Part shown: positions 1-8,669 of the stretch, piece by piece | How the letters are laid out: every line of letters begins with the position of its first letter | How positions within the stretch are numbered: position 1 is the first letter of the stretch | Assembly (NCBI RefSeq): GCF_900105395.1 | Contig: NZ_LT629775.1 | Location: 4,672,001 to 4,736,000 of the forward strand | Direction of reading: 5' to 3' | DNA: 64,000 nucleotides | Source of the DNA: Streptomyces sp. TLI_053 | GTDB taxonomy: Bacteria > Actinomycetota > Actinomycetes > Streptomycetales > Streptomycetaceae | The notes under the pieces: generated by a model | What the model was told of the DNA's origin: nothing | Seen by the model: only the letters and a program-made list of their open reading frames with translations | Databases searched by the model: none | Translations under genes and position numbers: made by a program

Positions 1-1541
1 TCGAGTTGGCCGGCACTGGCATCCGGGTAGATGCCCGCCGCGCAGAGCGCGAGGTCGTAGTCGGCCGCGTCCGCCGCACTCCAGACGCCCGCGGTCGGGT
101 CCTCCGGCCGGGCCTCCAGCAGGCCGATCCGGCCGGCCCACTCGATCGTGTGCAGCCGCGCGGCGTCCAGGCAGGGGTTCGGCTCGACCGTGAACGGCAG
201 CCGGAAGTCCGGCAGCAGGGACGGTCCGACGGCCTGGAAGGGCACGTGCGCGTGCGAGCGCGCCCGCCGGACCCCCGGATCGACGTCCCCGCGCGAACCG
301 CCGACCAGCCCCGTCCCGGGCGACTCCAGGGACGCGCCGGCCCCCCGCAGGACGTCGAGCAGGGTCGCCACCGGCGAGGCCCCGACCGTCGGCGCCCAGT
401 CCTTCGTCACCGGCCCGGTCCGGCTCAACGAGCCCAGCTCCTCGGCCAGATCGCCCAGCGCCCCGCCGGAGCGCAGCACGTCCAGCGCCGACGTCCCGAC
501 CCCGCCGATCGCGAACGGGTCCCACCAGGTGGCCGCGTCCGCCGCCGCGCCGCCGCCGTTCATGTACCGGCTGGACCGCATGTGCCACTCGTGCCCGCCG
601 GCCTGCCAGTCCTGCAGCCCCTTGACGTACGCCAGCACCCGGGCCTGCTCCCCCGCGTCCAGCCCGGTGTCGGCGAACAGCTGCGGCAGCTCCGTCACCA
701 CGGTGTTCTCGAACTGCTGGAGGCGCGAGGTGAGCAGGCCGTTGACGGCGTCCGCGGCCTCCTGCGTCGTGCACTCCAGGAACTTCTCCAGCACCAGCAC
801 GCCGTTGCTGAGCTCGCCCTCGTCCTCGACCTCGCGCTGGTAGGAGAACAGGTCGTTGCGCAGGTGGACGCCGTCCGAGAAGGCGTCCATCAGGACCCGC
901 AGCGGTCGCGACCCCGACACCGCGGCCGGCACCTCGGCCCCGGCCGCGTACTCGATCAGCCCCGCGGACCAGGGCGCGCCGCCCACCTTGCGGCGCATCT
1001 CGATGTACTCGACGGGGTTGGCGACCCGGCCCGCGTCGATGTTCGCGAGCTCCCACAGCGACTCGTCGAGCAGGTTCCGGGTGCTCTCGGCGAACCGCAC
1101 CCGCCAGTCCTCGCCCATCGCCGGCACCGTCCGCCGCCAGAGGTCCGCCAGCCCGGCCTCGACCGGATTGGTGGGCTCGGGCGTCTCCGCGGCCGGGTCG
1201 GCCGGCATGAACAGCGGCAGCCGGTCCAGGTACGCCTTGCCGCCCACCCGGTCGTTGGTGCGCTTGAAGACGTCCAGGAAGTGGTCGTCGAAGAAGAACA
1301 CCCACACGTACCAGTCGGTGACCAGCGACAGCACCTCGGCCGACGCGTCGGGGTGGGTGTAGGCGCAGAGCAGCCCGTAGTCGTGGGCGTCCAGGTCCGC
1401 CCGGGTCCAGATGCCCGACCCCTCCAGCATGCCCATCTCCCGCGCCCACACCGAGGAATGGGCCCGGGCCTGGTCGAGGTGCGGATTGAGCCGCGCCGGG
1501 TGCGGCACGTAGAAGGAGGGCAGTTCGAACGGCTGGGACAC
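1..1541 (-). CDS. geoA: Germacradienol/geosmin synthase, C-terminal part missing
   Basis: Bifunctional sesquiterpene cyclase. The N-terminal domain turns farnesyl diphosphate into germacradienol and germacrene D; the C-terminal domain fragments germacradienol to geosmin, the earthy odorant of sporulating actinomycetes. The 513 visible residues hold the complete first domain, with the Mg-binding motif DDHFLD at residues 85-90 and an NDLFSYQREVE metal triad near residue 228, and the beginning of the second domain (LCAAGIYPDA), where the window edge cuts it. The family is usually about 730 residues, so roughly the last 220 are outside. The GTG start at 1541 is preceded by AGAAAGG eight bases upstream. 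It is transcribed away from the CYTH gene, leaving a 280-base shared upstream region. Confidence 0.95.
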   Translation of the reverse strand, partial: MSQPFELPSFYVPHPARLNPHLDQARAHSSVWAREMGMLEGSGIWTRADLDAHDYGLLCAYTHPDASAEVLSLVTDWYVWVFFFDDHFLDVFKRTNDRVGGKAYLDRLPLFMPADPAAETPEPTNPVEAGLADLWRRTVPAMGEDWRVRFAESTRNLLDESLWELANIDAGRVANPVEYIEMRRKVGGAPWSAGLIEYAAGAEVPAAVSGSRPLRVLMDAFSDGVHLRNDLFSYQREVEDEGELSNGVLVLEKFLECTTQEAADAVNGLLTSRLQQFENTVVTELPQLFADTGLDAGEQARVLAYVKGLQDWQAGGHEWHMRSSRYMNGGGAAADAATWWDPFAIGGVGTSALDVLRSGGALGDLAEELGSLSRTGPVTKDWAPTVGASPVATLLDVLRGAGASLESPGTGLVGGSRGDVDPGVRRARSHAHVPFQAVGPSLLPDFRLPFTVEPNPCLDAARLHTIEWAGRIGLLEARPEDPTAGVWSAADAADYDLALCAAGIYPDASAGQL

Positions 1542-1821
1542 CGGGCGAGCCTTTCTGGGCGCGTCGACAAGGCCGACACAGCATTACCCGACTCCACCGC
1601 TCTCAGCCGGAGAACCGGAACAGTCATATGAGATGGACCAGTTCGATCGAACACCTGATCAACTCACCTCGCGCCATTGGATCATCAGTGCGACTGGTCG
1701 GCTCCACCCCACCCTTCCGGCCCCCACCGGTCCACTACGCTCGGACCGCGCCGGCCGAGGGCGTCACCGCGCCGCCCGCACCGGCGAATCCGGCATCCGG
1801 CAACCGACAGGGGCGCAGCTC
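1542..1821. promoter_or_regulatory. Divergent upstream region of geoA and the CYTH gene
   Basis: No convincing gene. This 280-base interval must hold the promoters of two divergent genes. A perfect 12-base palindrome, GTTCGATCGAAC, lies at 1641-1652, about 100 bases upstream of the geoA start, and is followed by two GATC-containing half sites (1657-1660 and 1679-1682). It could be a regulator site; nothing in the sequence says for which protein. Confidence 0.3.
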
Positions 1822-2388
1822 GTGGAGTACACCGAGGTCGAGCAGAAGTTCCGACTCGTCGGCCCGGCCGACGGGTTGAAGGAGCGGCTGGCCGCGCTCG
1901 GCGCGCGGCCGGGGATTCCGTCCCGGCAGGTCGACACCTACTACAACGCGCCGCACCGGGACTTCCTCGACCAGGAGGTGGTCTCCGAGTGGTTGCGGGT
2001 GCGGGTCGAGGACGGCACGGCGTCGGTCAACTTCAAGCGGTTCCACCCGATCGCCTCGCCGGTGAAGACGCACTGCGACGAGTACGAGAGCACGGTGGCC
2101 GACGCGGAGGCGGTGCGGCGGCTGCTCGCCTCGCTCGACTTCACCGAGCTGACGGTCGTGGACAAGACCCGCGAGGAGTGGCACGTCGACGGGATCGCGG
2201 TGGCCTTCGACCTGGTCGCCGGGCTGGGCGAGTTCGTCGAGTTCGAGTTCAAGGGGGAAGCGGCCACCGTCGCCGAGGCGACCGCCCGGCTGGAGGCGTT
2301 CATCGACGGTCTCGGACCGGGCGCCGGGGCCGGGCTCGGTGAGCGGGTCCGCCTCGGCTACCCCCATCTGACGCTCGGTCTGGAATGA
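1822..2388 (+). CDS. CYTH-domain protein (class IV adenylate cyclase / triphosphatase family)
   Basis: A 188-residue CYTH (CyaB/thiamine-triphosphatase) fold protein. The signature ExExK motif is at the very N-terminus (EVEQK), followed by the alternating Arg/Lys/Glu strands of the triphosphate tunnel (WLRVRVED, NFKRFHP, DEYES, DKTREEW, FVEFEFKG). Members act on triphosphate-bearing substrates, either as adenylate cyclase or as inorganic/thiamine triphosphatases; sequence alone does not decide between them. The GTG start at 1822 was chosen because it puts the ExExK motif at residues 3-7 and has AGGGG eight bases upstream; the open frame continues upstream without family resemblance. Confidence 0.85.
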   Translation: MEYTEVEQKFRLVGPADGLKERLAALGARPGIPSRQVDTYYNAPHRDFLDQEVVSEWLRVRVEDGTASVNFKRFHPIASPVKTHCDEYESTVADAEAVRRLLASLDFTELTVVDKTREEWHVDGIAVAFDLVAGLGEFVEFEFKGEAATVAEATARLEAFIDGLGPGAGAGLGERVRLGYPHLTLGLE

Positions 2389-2534
2389 CGGCGCCGCCGG
2401 CGCGCAGAAGTCCGCCGACGAACCAACCGGCCGCTCCAAGGAATCAGCTGGTCATGGCGTGTTGACAGGGCCCCTTCGGCGCCCGCCCGGCAGACTGGGC
2501 GCGACCCGAGTCCATGCTCCGAGGAGGTCAGCCC

Positions 2535-3155
2535 ATGAACGTCACCGTGCGGCTCGCGCAGCAGCCCGAGGCCGACGAACTGCTCGGGCGGAGCCCGCTC
2601 GCCGCGCTCGTCGGGATGCTGCTGGACCAGCAGGTGCCCATGGAATGGGCGTTCACCGGACCGCTCACCATCGCCGGGCGGCTGGGGCACGAGGACCTGG
2701 ACGCCCACGAGATCGCCACCTACAACCCGGAGGAGTTCGTCGCCCTGCTCTGCGAGAAGCCCGCGGTGCACCGCTATCCGGCGGCGATGGCCAAACGGGT
2801 GCAGCAGCTCTGCCAGTTCCTGGTGGCGCAGTACGACGGGGACGCCGCCGCGCTCTGGAAGGACGTGGCGACCGGGCGGGAACTGCTCAGCCGGCTCAAC
2901 GCCCTTCCGGGGTTCGGGAAGCAGAAGTCGCAGATCTTCCTCGCCCTGCTCGGCAAGCAGTACGGCGTGCGGCCGGAGGGCTGGCGCGAGGCGGCCGGGG
3001 CGTACGGCGAGGACGGCGCGTTCCGCTCGGTCGCGGACATCACCGGCCCCGAGTCGCTGGAGCGGGTGCGGGCCACCAAGCAGGAACTGAAGCTCGCCGC
3101 CAAGGAGGAGAAGGCCGCGAAGGACGCCCTGGCGAGGTCCAAGGTCCGCGCCTGA
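2535..3155 (+). CDS. HhH-GPD family DNA-glycosylase-like protein
   Basis: A 206-residue protein of the actinobacterial HhH-GPD-like family. The helix-hairpin-helix segment LPGFGKQKSQIFLALLG is visible near residues 122-138. The catalytic Asp expected about 18 residues after the hairpin in true base-excision glycosylases is not obvious, so enzyme activity is uncertain. The C-terminus is a Lys/Ala/Glu-rich helix. The ATG at 2535 was chosen over an in-frame ATG at 2514 because a GAGGAGG ribosome-binding site lies between the two. A strong hairpin terminator follows at 3194-3224. Confidence 0.8.
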   Translation: MNVTVRLAQQPEADELLGRSPLAALVGMLLDQQVPMEWAFTGPLTIAGRLGHEDLDAHEIATYNPEEFVALLCEKPAVHRYPAAMAKRVQQLCQFLVAQYDGDAAALWKDVATGRELLSRLNALPGFGKQKSQIFLALLGKQYGVRPEGWREAAGAYGEDGAFRSVADITGPESLERVRATKQELKLAAKEEKAAKDALARSKVRA

Positions 3156-3193
3156 GCCTCCGGCCGCTCCCGCCGGGCGCCGGACGTGCGGCA

Positions 3194-3224
3194 GGGGCCG
3201 GAGAGGACTTTCCTCTCCGGCCCC
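3194..3224. terminator. Bidirectional hairpin terminator
   Basis: Perfect 14-base-pair stem (GGGGCCGGAGAGGA / TCCTCTCCGGCCCC) with a three-base loop between two convergent genes, typical of actinomycete terminators without a long T run. Confidence 0.75.
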
Positions 3225-3255
3225 CGGCACGGAACGGAGGCGGGACGCCCGGCCC

Positions 3256-4833
3256 CTAGACCAGGGCGGGCTCCCGCTCGGTCTCCTCGGCGACGTCCGG
3301 AGCGGCCTGCGCCTTCCGCCGCCCCGGCAGCGCGAACATCAGCAGGAACACCACCGCGAGCACCCCGAGCACCCACCACATCGCGTGCTGGAACGCGCCC
3401 ACGAACGCCGGGCCCCCGGCCGCCCCGGCCGGCACCGCGTCGAAGAACGCCACCGACACCAGCCCCAGGCCGAGCGCCAGGCCGACCTGGTTCACCGTGT
3501 TGATCAGCCCGGAGGCCGAACCGGCGTGCTCCTGCGGGACCTCCGCCAGCACCGCGTCGGTGATCGGCGCGACGATCAGGCCCATCCCCGCACCCATCAC
3601 CACCAGCGGCAGCGCCATCTGCCAGGGCGCGATCCCGGTGCCGTACCGGTGCGCCTCCGCGATGTAGACGAGCACGCCGGCCGCCATCACCAGGGCGCCC
3701 GCCTGGAGCACCTTCCGGCCGAACCGGGGCACCAGTTGCTGCACCGAGACACCGGCCGCCACGGAGATCGCGATCGAGAACGGGATGCCCGTCGCACCGG
3801 CCTTCAGCGGGCTCCAGCCGAGCCCGAGCTGCATGTAGAGGGTCCAGACCAGGAAGAAGATCCCGGAGACCACACCGAAGGTCAGCTCGACACCGATGCC
3901 CGCCGCGAAGGACTTCGTCCGGAACAGCGACAGCTCCACCAGCGGCGAACCGTCCCGCCGGGTCTTGACCCGCTCGTACGCGACGAACAGCGCGAACACC
4001 GGCAGGCTCCCGGCCATCGTCAGGTGGCCCCAGAGCGGCCAGCCGGCCTCCCGGCCGTGGGTCAGCGGGTAGATCAGCATCAGCAGGCCGAGGCTGGCCA
4101 GCACCACACCCGGCAGGTCCAGCTTGAGCGCCCGGTCGGCCCTGGACTCGGTGATGAAGATCCGGCCGAGCAGCAGTCCGGCGATCCCGACCGGCAGGTT
4201 GATGAGGAAGATCGGACGCCAGCCGAGCCCGAGCACGTCCCACTCGGTCAGCACCGCACCGATCAGCGGACCGCTGACCGCGCCCAGCCCGACCACCGCG
4301 CCGAACATGCCGAACACCTTGCCGCGCTCCTCCGCCGGGAAGGTCGCGTGGATGATCGACAGCACCTGCGGCACCATCAGCGCCGCCGTCCCGCCCTGGA
4401 GGATCCGCATCGCGACCAGGACCTCCGGACCGCTCGCGAGACCGCAGAGCACCGAAGTCAGCGTGAAGCCGGCCATGCCGATCAGGAACAGTCGCTTCCG
4501 GCCGTGGATGTCACCCAGCCGACCACCGGTGATCAGTCCGATCGCGAACGCCAGCGCATACCCGCCGGTCACCCACTGCACGGCGGAGAACGACGCCCCC
4601 GTGGACTCCTGGATGCTCGGGATCGCGATGTTCACGATCGTGACGTCCACCAGGTCCATGAAGGAGGCCGTCATCACGATCGCCAGCGCGATCCACCTCC
4701 GCCGGTCCGACAGCGACACCGGCGCCGCTCCCGGCACCGGCCCCGTCACCGACACCGGCCCCGTCACCGGCCCGGTCCCCGCCCCCGAACCCGATTCCTT
4801 CTGCACCGCACGCTCCTCGTCGCCGTCCGTCAT
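3256..4833 (-). CDS. MFS drug exporter, DHA2 (EmrB/QacA) family
   Basis: A polytopic major-facilitator protein of about 525 residues with some 14 predicted membrane segments. It carries the MFS motif GRLGDIHGRKR after segment 2 and the antiporter-type signature (GAVSGPLIGAVL) in segment 5. Members export hydrophobic drugs or metabolites by proton antiport. The 35-residue N-terminus before the first membrane segment is rich in Thr/Gly/Pro/Val repeats. Start is ambiguous: ATG at 4833 (MTDGDEE) was chosen, with an in-frame ATG at 4860 the alternative; neither has a Shine-Dalgarno site, so the mRNA may be leaderless. It is divergent from the WYL regulator next door, which likely controls it. Confidence 0.88.
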   Translation of the reverse strand: MTDGDEERAVQKESGSGAGTGPVTGPVSVTGPVPGAAPVSLSDRRRWIALAIVMTASFMDLVDVTIVNIAIPSIQESTGASFSAVQWVTGGYALAFAIGLITGGRLGDIHGRKRLFLIGMAGFTLTSVLCGLASGPEVLVAMRILQGGTAALMVPQVLSIIHATFPAEERGKVFGMFGAVVGLGAVSGPLIGAVLTEWDVLGLGWRPIFLINLPVGIAGLLLGRIFITESRADRALKLDLPGVVLASLGLLMLIYPLTHGREAGWPLWGHLTMAGSLPVFALFVAYERVKTRRDGSPLVELSLFRTKSFAAGIGVELTFGVVSGIFFLVWTLYMQLGLGWSPLKAGATGIPFSIAISVAAGVSVQQLVPRFGRKVLQAGALVMAAGVLVYIAEAHRYGTGIAPWQMALPLVVMGAGMGLIVAPITDAVLAEVPQEHAGSASGLINTVNQVGLALGLGLVSVAFFDAVPAGAAGGPAFVGAFQHAMWWVLGVLAVVFLLMFALPGRRKAQAAPDVAEETEREPALV

Positions 4834-4902
4834 CAGCACGCGGACCACATTAGGAAGCATCTAGGTCAGATCCTGACCGCGACTTCGGGCACCCTGGAAC
4901 CC

Positions 4903-5868
4903 ATGACCGATACCCCGGCACGACTCCTCAGCCTGCTCTCCCTGCTCCAGACCCCGCGCGAGTGGCCCGGCAGCGAGCTCGCCGAACGGCTCCGGGTCAG
5001 CCCTCGCACCATCCGCCGCGACATCGACCGGCTCCGCGAGCTCGGCTACCCGGTCGAGGCCTCGATGGGCCCGATCGGCGGCTACCGGCTGGTCGCGGGC
5101 ACCGCGATGCCGCCGCTGCTGCTGGACGACGAGGAGGCGGTGGCGATCGCGGTCGGCCTGCGCGCCGCCGCCGGACACGCCGTGGTCGGCATCGAGGAGG
5201 CCTCGGTGCGCGCCCTCGGCAAGCTGCTCCAGGTGCTGCCCTCCCGGCTGCGCCACCGGGTCTCCACCCTCGACCGGGCCACCCTCCCGCTGCTCGGCGG
5301 CGACGGCCCGACCGTCGACCCGGAGGACCTCACCGTGATGGCCAACGCCGTCGCCAACCACGAGCGCCTGCGCTTCGGCTACCGGGCCGGCAACGGCGCC
5401 GAGACCCACCGCCAGGTCGAGCCGGAACGCCTGGTGTCGGCCGGCCGCCGCTGGTACCTGGTCGGTTTCGACCTCGACCGGGACGACTGGCGGCTGTTCC
5501 GGGTGGACCGGGTCAGCGACCCCTTCGCGACCGGTGCCCGCTTCACCCCTCGCCCGCTCCCGGCCGAGGACGCGGCCGCGTACGTCGCGAGCAAGCTCCG
5601 CCGGGAGTCCTCCGCCCACACCCTGGACGCCACCCTGCGGCTGTCCGCCGAGGAAGCCCGGCGGCGTCTGGGCGGCTACGGCGACACCGAGGTGGAACCG
5701 GTCGACGAGCACAGCTGCCGGGTGCGCTCCCGCACCGACTCCCTGGACTGGCTGGCGATGCGCCTGCTGATGGCCGGCTGCGACTTCGAGGTGCACTCGC
5801 CGCCCGAGCTGCGCACCCTCCTGCGCACCCTCGCCGACCGCGCCGACCGCGCCGCCGACCCGGCCTGA
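4903..5868 (+). CDS. YafY-type HTH and WYL-domain transcriptional regulator
   Basis: A 321-residue regulator. An N-terminal winged HTH (about residues 5-60; LAERLRVSPRTIRRDIDRL) is followed by a WYL ligand-sensing domain (about 140-230, with RRWYLVGFDLDRDDWRLFRVDR) and a C-terminal WCX extension. WYL domains bind nucleic-acid ligands or small molecules and control transcription. The start at 4903 lies 70 bases from that of the divergent MFS exporter, so control of that transporter and of itself is the obvious hypothesis. A GGAAC sequence is the only weak ribosome-binding site. Confidence 0.9.
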   Translation: MTDTPARLLSLLSLLQTPREWPGSELAERLRVSPRTIRRDIDRLRELGYPVEASMGPIGGYRLVAGTAMPPLLLDDEEAVAIAVGLRAAAGHAVVGIEEASVRALGKLLQVLPSRLRHRVSTLDRATLPLLGGDGPTVDPEDLTVMANAVANHERLRFGYRAGNGAETHRQVEPERLVSAGRRWYLVGFDLDRDDWRLFRVDRVSDPFATGARFTPRPLPAEDAAAYVASKLRRESSAHTLDATLRLSAEEARRRLGGYGDTEVEPVDEHSCRVRSRTDSLDWLAMRLLMAGCDFEVHSPPELRTLLRTLADRADRAADPA

Positions 5869-5920
5869 GCCGGGTTCCTGAGCCGGGGCCGGGTTCCTGA
5901 GCCGGGGCCGGAAACGGACG

Positions 5921-5959
5921 GCGGCGCCGTCGCCCGCGGATCACGGGCGGCGGCGCCGC
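5921..5959. terminator. Bidirectional hairpin terminator
   Basis: Sixteen-base arms (GCGGCGCCGTCGCCCG against CGGGCGGCGGCGCCGC, one G-T mismatch) around a 7-base loop, between the convergent WYL regulator and PEBP-like genes. A short direct repeat of GGGTTCCTGAGCCGGGGCC precedes it. Confidence 0.7.
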
Positions 5960-5974
5960 GGTCGGAAACGGTCC

Positions 5975-6493
5975 TCAGACCCCGAACTCGGCGGTGAGCA
6001 CGGCCCGCGCCAGGGTGTGGAAGGTGATGTGGAAGCCGATCTGCGCCGCCGGGGTGTCGGCCGTGACGTCCAGGGCGTCCACGTCGAGGGCGTGCACGGC
6101 GAATGCGTAGCGGTGCGCGGGCCCGGGCGGCGGGGCCGCGCCGTCGTACTGGTTGCCCGGGAAGTCGTTGCGCCCGTGGAAGGAGCGCTCGCCCGGCAGG
6201 TCGCCGTCGGAGGCCCCGGCGCCGCGCGCCAGGCCGGCGGTGTCGGCGGGCAGTCCGAGGGCCAGCCAGTGCCACCAGCCGGAGCCGGTCGGCGCGTCCG
6301 GGTCGTAGCAGGTGACGGCGATCGAGCGGGTGCCCTCCGGCAGGCCCGACCAGGCCAGCTGCGGCGAGAGGTTGCCCCCGGCGTGGATGAACTCCTGTGC
6401 CAGCGTGCCGCCTTCGGTGATGTCCTGGCTGGTCAGCTCGAAGGACGGCACCTGCGGCAGGAACTCGTACGGCAGCGGCGGACGCACACTCAT
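5975..6493 (-). CDS. YbhB/YbcL family PEBP-like protein
   Basis: A 172-residue phosphatidylethanolamine-binding-protein-like (Raf kinase inhibitor-like) protein. It shows the family signatures YDPDAPTGSGWWHW (ligand-pocket motif CBR1) and GPAHRYAFAVHAL (CBR2). Bacterial members are cytosolic, have no settled substrate, and are usually single genes. There is no signal peptide. The ATG at 6493 has a GAGAGGTGA ribosome-binding site. It is convergent with the WYL regulator and divergent from the rhomboid gene. Confidence 0.92.
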   Translation of the reverse strand: MSVRPPLPYEFLPQVPSFELTSQDITEGGTLAQEFIHAGGNLSPQLAWSGLPEGTRSIAVTCYDPDAPTGSGWWHWLALGLPADTAGLARGAGASDGDLPGERSFHGRNDFPGNQYDGAAPPPGPAHRYAFAVHALDVDALDVTADTPAAQIGFHITFHTLARAVLTAEFGV

Positions 6494-6612
6494 GGAGGGT
6501 CACCTCTCGGCACGGCGGGAAAAGGGGAGGCCCGGGCCCGGACACGCGGACCAGGGACAGGATTCACCTTAGTGGGGTGACCAACCGCGCTGCCCGGCCC
6601 TACAGTCGGGAC

Positions 6613-7293
6613 ATGGCTCCGAGATTCGCCCGACTGCTCCGTGACTCCCGCGCCGCACTCCTCACGATGGTCGGCGTGCTGGCCGTCATCTGGGCGGTCC
6701 AGGTGGCGAACTGGCTGGACGACTACCGGCTCTCCTACGAGTACGGCATGAGCTCGGGACGGCTCGACGAGCTGCCCGACCTGCTCACCATGCCGTTCCT
6801 GCACTTCGGTTGGGACCACATCGAGGCCAACTCCTGGCCGCTGTTCGCGTTCGGCTTCCTGGCCGCGTACCGGGGCATGAGGCGCTTCCTGCTCGCGACC
6901 GCGCTGATCGTGGTGTCCAGCGGACTGACGGTCTGGTGCTTCGAGCGCCCCGACGCCGTCACGGCGGGCGCCAGCGGTGTGGTCTACGGGTACTTCGGCT
7001 ACGTGGTGCTGCGCGGGATCTTCGACCGCAACCCGGCGGACACGGTGATCGGTGTGGTCGTCGCCGCGCTCTACTCCTACCTCCTGCTGGGCGTGCTGCC
7101 GAGCGCCCAGGGGGTCAGCTGGCTGGGCCACCTCGGCGGGCTGATCGGCGGGCTGGCCGGCGCCTGGCTGCTGCGCGACCGCCGGCCCCGACGGGCACCG
7201 GACACCCCCGCCGCGACCGCGGCCGGCCCGGGCCGGGGATCCGGCAGCCCGGCCTCGGCCCTGCTCAAGGAGCTCGACGACCTGGGCATCTAG
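6613..7293 (+). CDS. Rhomboid family intramembrane serine protease
   Basis: A 226-residue membrane protease with six predicted membrane segments. The catalytic serine is in GASG (Ser121) and the histidine is in WLGHLGG (His172); the oxyanion-side HxxxxHxxxN array is at His64, His69 and Asn73. Rhomboids cut transmembrane helices of other proteins in the lipid bilayer; the substrate is unknown. The C-terminal 50 residues are Arg/Pro/Ala-rich and cytoplasmic. The ATG at 6613 was chosen; a TACAGT -10-like hexamer seven bases upstream suggests a leaderless transcript. An in-frame GTG at 6577 is the alternative. Confidence 0.92.
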   Translation: MAPRFARLLRDSRAALLTMVGVLAVIWAVQVANWLDDYRLSYEYGMSSGRLDELPDLLTMPFLHFGWDHIEANSWPLFAFGFLAAYRGMRRFLLATALIVVSSGLTVWCFERPDAVTAGASGVVYGYFGYVVLRGIFDRNPADTVIGVVVAALYSYLLLGVLPSAQGVSWLGHLGGLIGGLAGAWLLRDRRPRRAPDTPAATAAGPGRGSGSPASALLKELDDLGI

Positions 7294-7394
7294 GTCGTCC
7301 CTTCCGGACCACGCCACCCCGGCCAGGTATAGACCATTCCCCGCCCCGGCGGTTAGCGTGAACGGGCACCTGCCCCCTGCTCCGGAGCCGCACC

Positions 7395-8558
7395 GTGGAG
7401 TCGTCCGTCCTCGCCTTCGCCACCGACCTCCTCGACGAGGGCGCCGACACCTTCTTCGGCAACCTCACCGACCGGGCCGGGGTCGGCGGTGTCACCCTCG
7501 CCTCGGTCTACCACGAGGCCCGCGACGTCTTCCCGCACAACCCCCGCCGGGTGATCCGCTACCTGGAGCCGGGCGCGGCCTACTTCCGCCCCGACCCGGC
7601 CCGCTGGTCCGGGCAGCGGCTGCGGCCCGTGCCCTCCACCGCGATCGGCGACCGCGATCCGTTCGCCGAGGCCGCCGAGGAGGCCCGCCGGCGTGGCCTG
7701 AAGCTGCACGCGTGGACGGTTTTCTGCCACAACGACCGGCTCGGCTTCGAACACCCGGACTGCGCGCCCGCCAACGCCTTCGGGGACCGCCACCTCACCG
7801 AGCTCTGCCCGGCCCACCCCGAGGTCCGCGCGTACGCCCGCACCCTGGTCACCGAGCTGGCCCGGTACGGCGTGGACGCGGTCCGGGCCGAGTCGCTGCA
7901 CTTCCACGGCTTGCGCCACGGCTACCACCACGAGCGCTACTTCGAGGAGCTGGGCGCGGCCGCCGAGGCCCTGCTCGGCCTCTGCTTCTGCGCGCACTGC
8001 CGGGCCGCCGCCGTCCGCGCGGGCGTCCCCGCCGAGGAGGCCGCCGCGGCGGTCCGCACCGAGCTGCGCCGCCGGCTGGCCGACGACACCGCCGCCGCCG
8101 AGCCCGCCGCGCTGGACGAGCTGGCCGGCGGCGCCGTGGCCGCCTACGTGGACGCCTCGGCCGCGACCGTGACCTCGCTGGCCGCCGAGCTGACCGAGGA
8201 GGCGGCCCGCCACGGCATGCGGCTGAGCTTCATGGACGGCGGCGGCCCGGGCACCGGCTGGCTGTCCGGGATCGACCTGCCGGGGCTGGCGAAGGCCGCC
8301 CACCAGATCGAGACGCTGGGCTACGCCCGCACGCCCGAGGCGGTCCGGGAGAAGCTCGCCGCCTTCGCCCTGCACGGCGTGCGTCCGCAGGACATGGCGG
8401 TGATCCTGCGCCCGATGGCCTCGGACTGCGACGGCCCGGCCAACCTCGCCGCCAAGATCGCCGTGCTGCGCGAGCTGGGCGTCCCGGAGGTCGAGTTCTA
8501 CCACTACGGCCTGATGCGGCTGTCCTCCCTCGACCGGATCGGCGCCGCCCTGGCCTGA
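7395..8558 (+). CDS. Conserved protein of unknown function, TIM-barrel-like
   Basis: A 387-residue soluble protein that I do not recognise with certainty. Motifs such as LKLHAWTVFCHND, YGVDAVRAESLHFHG and MRLSFMDGG look like strand ends of a glycoside-hydrolase-type TIM barrel; Glu in AESLHF is a candidate acid/base. A CxxC pair (FCAHC) lies near residue 200, preceded by the His-rich HGYHHERYF, which could bind metal. There is no signal peptide. The GTG start has GGAG eight bases upstream. It stands alone between the rhomboid protease gene and the Tat-secreted protein gene. Confidence 0.75.
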   Translation: MESSVLAFATDLLDEGADTFFGNLTDRAGVGGVTLASVYHEARDVFPHNPRRVIRYLEPGAAYFRPDPARWSGQRLRPVPSTAIGDRDPFAEAAEEARRRGLKLHAWTVFCHNDRLGFEHPDCAPANAFGDRHLTELCPAHPEVRAYARTLVTELARYGVDAVRAESLHFHGLRHGYHHERYFEELGAAAEALLGLCFCAHCRAAAVRAGVPAEEAAAAVRTELRRRLADDTAAAEPAALDELAGGAVAAYVDASAATVTSLAAELTEEAARHGMRLSFMDGGGPGTGWLSGIDLPGLAKAAHQIETLGYARTPEAVREKLAAFALHGVRPQDMAVILRPMASDCDGPANLAAKIAVLRELGVPEVEFYHYGLMRLSSLDRIGAALA

Positions 8559-8669
8559 AGCTGCCACGGCCGGAACCGATCGCTCACCCGTACGGCTGAA
8601 TCTGGCCGTGCCGACACGTGCTCCCTAAGCTCCCCCTCAGTCGTGATCGTCCGACGAGGGGGAGCACCC

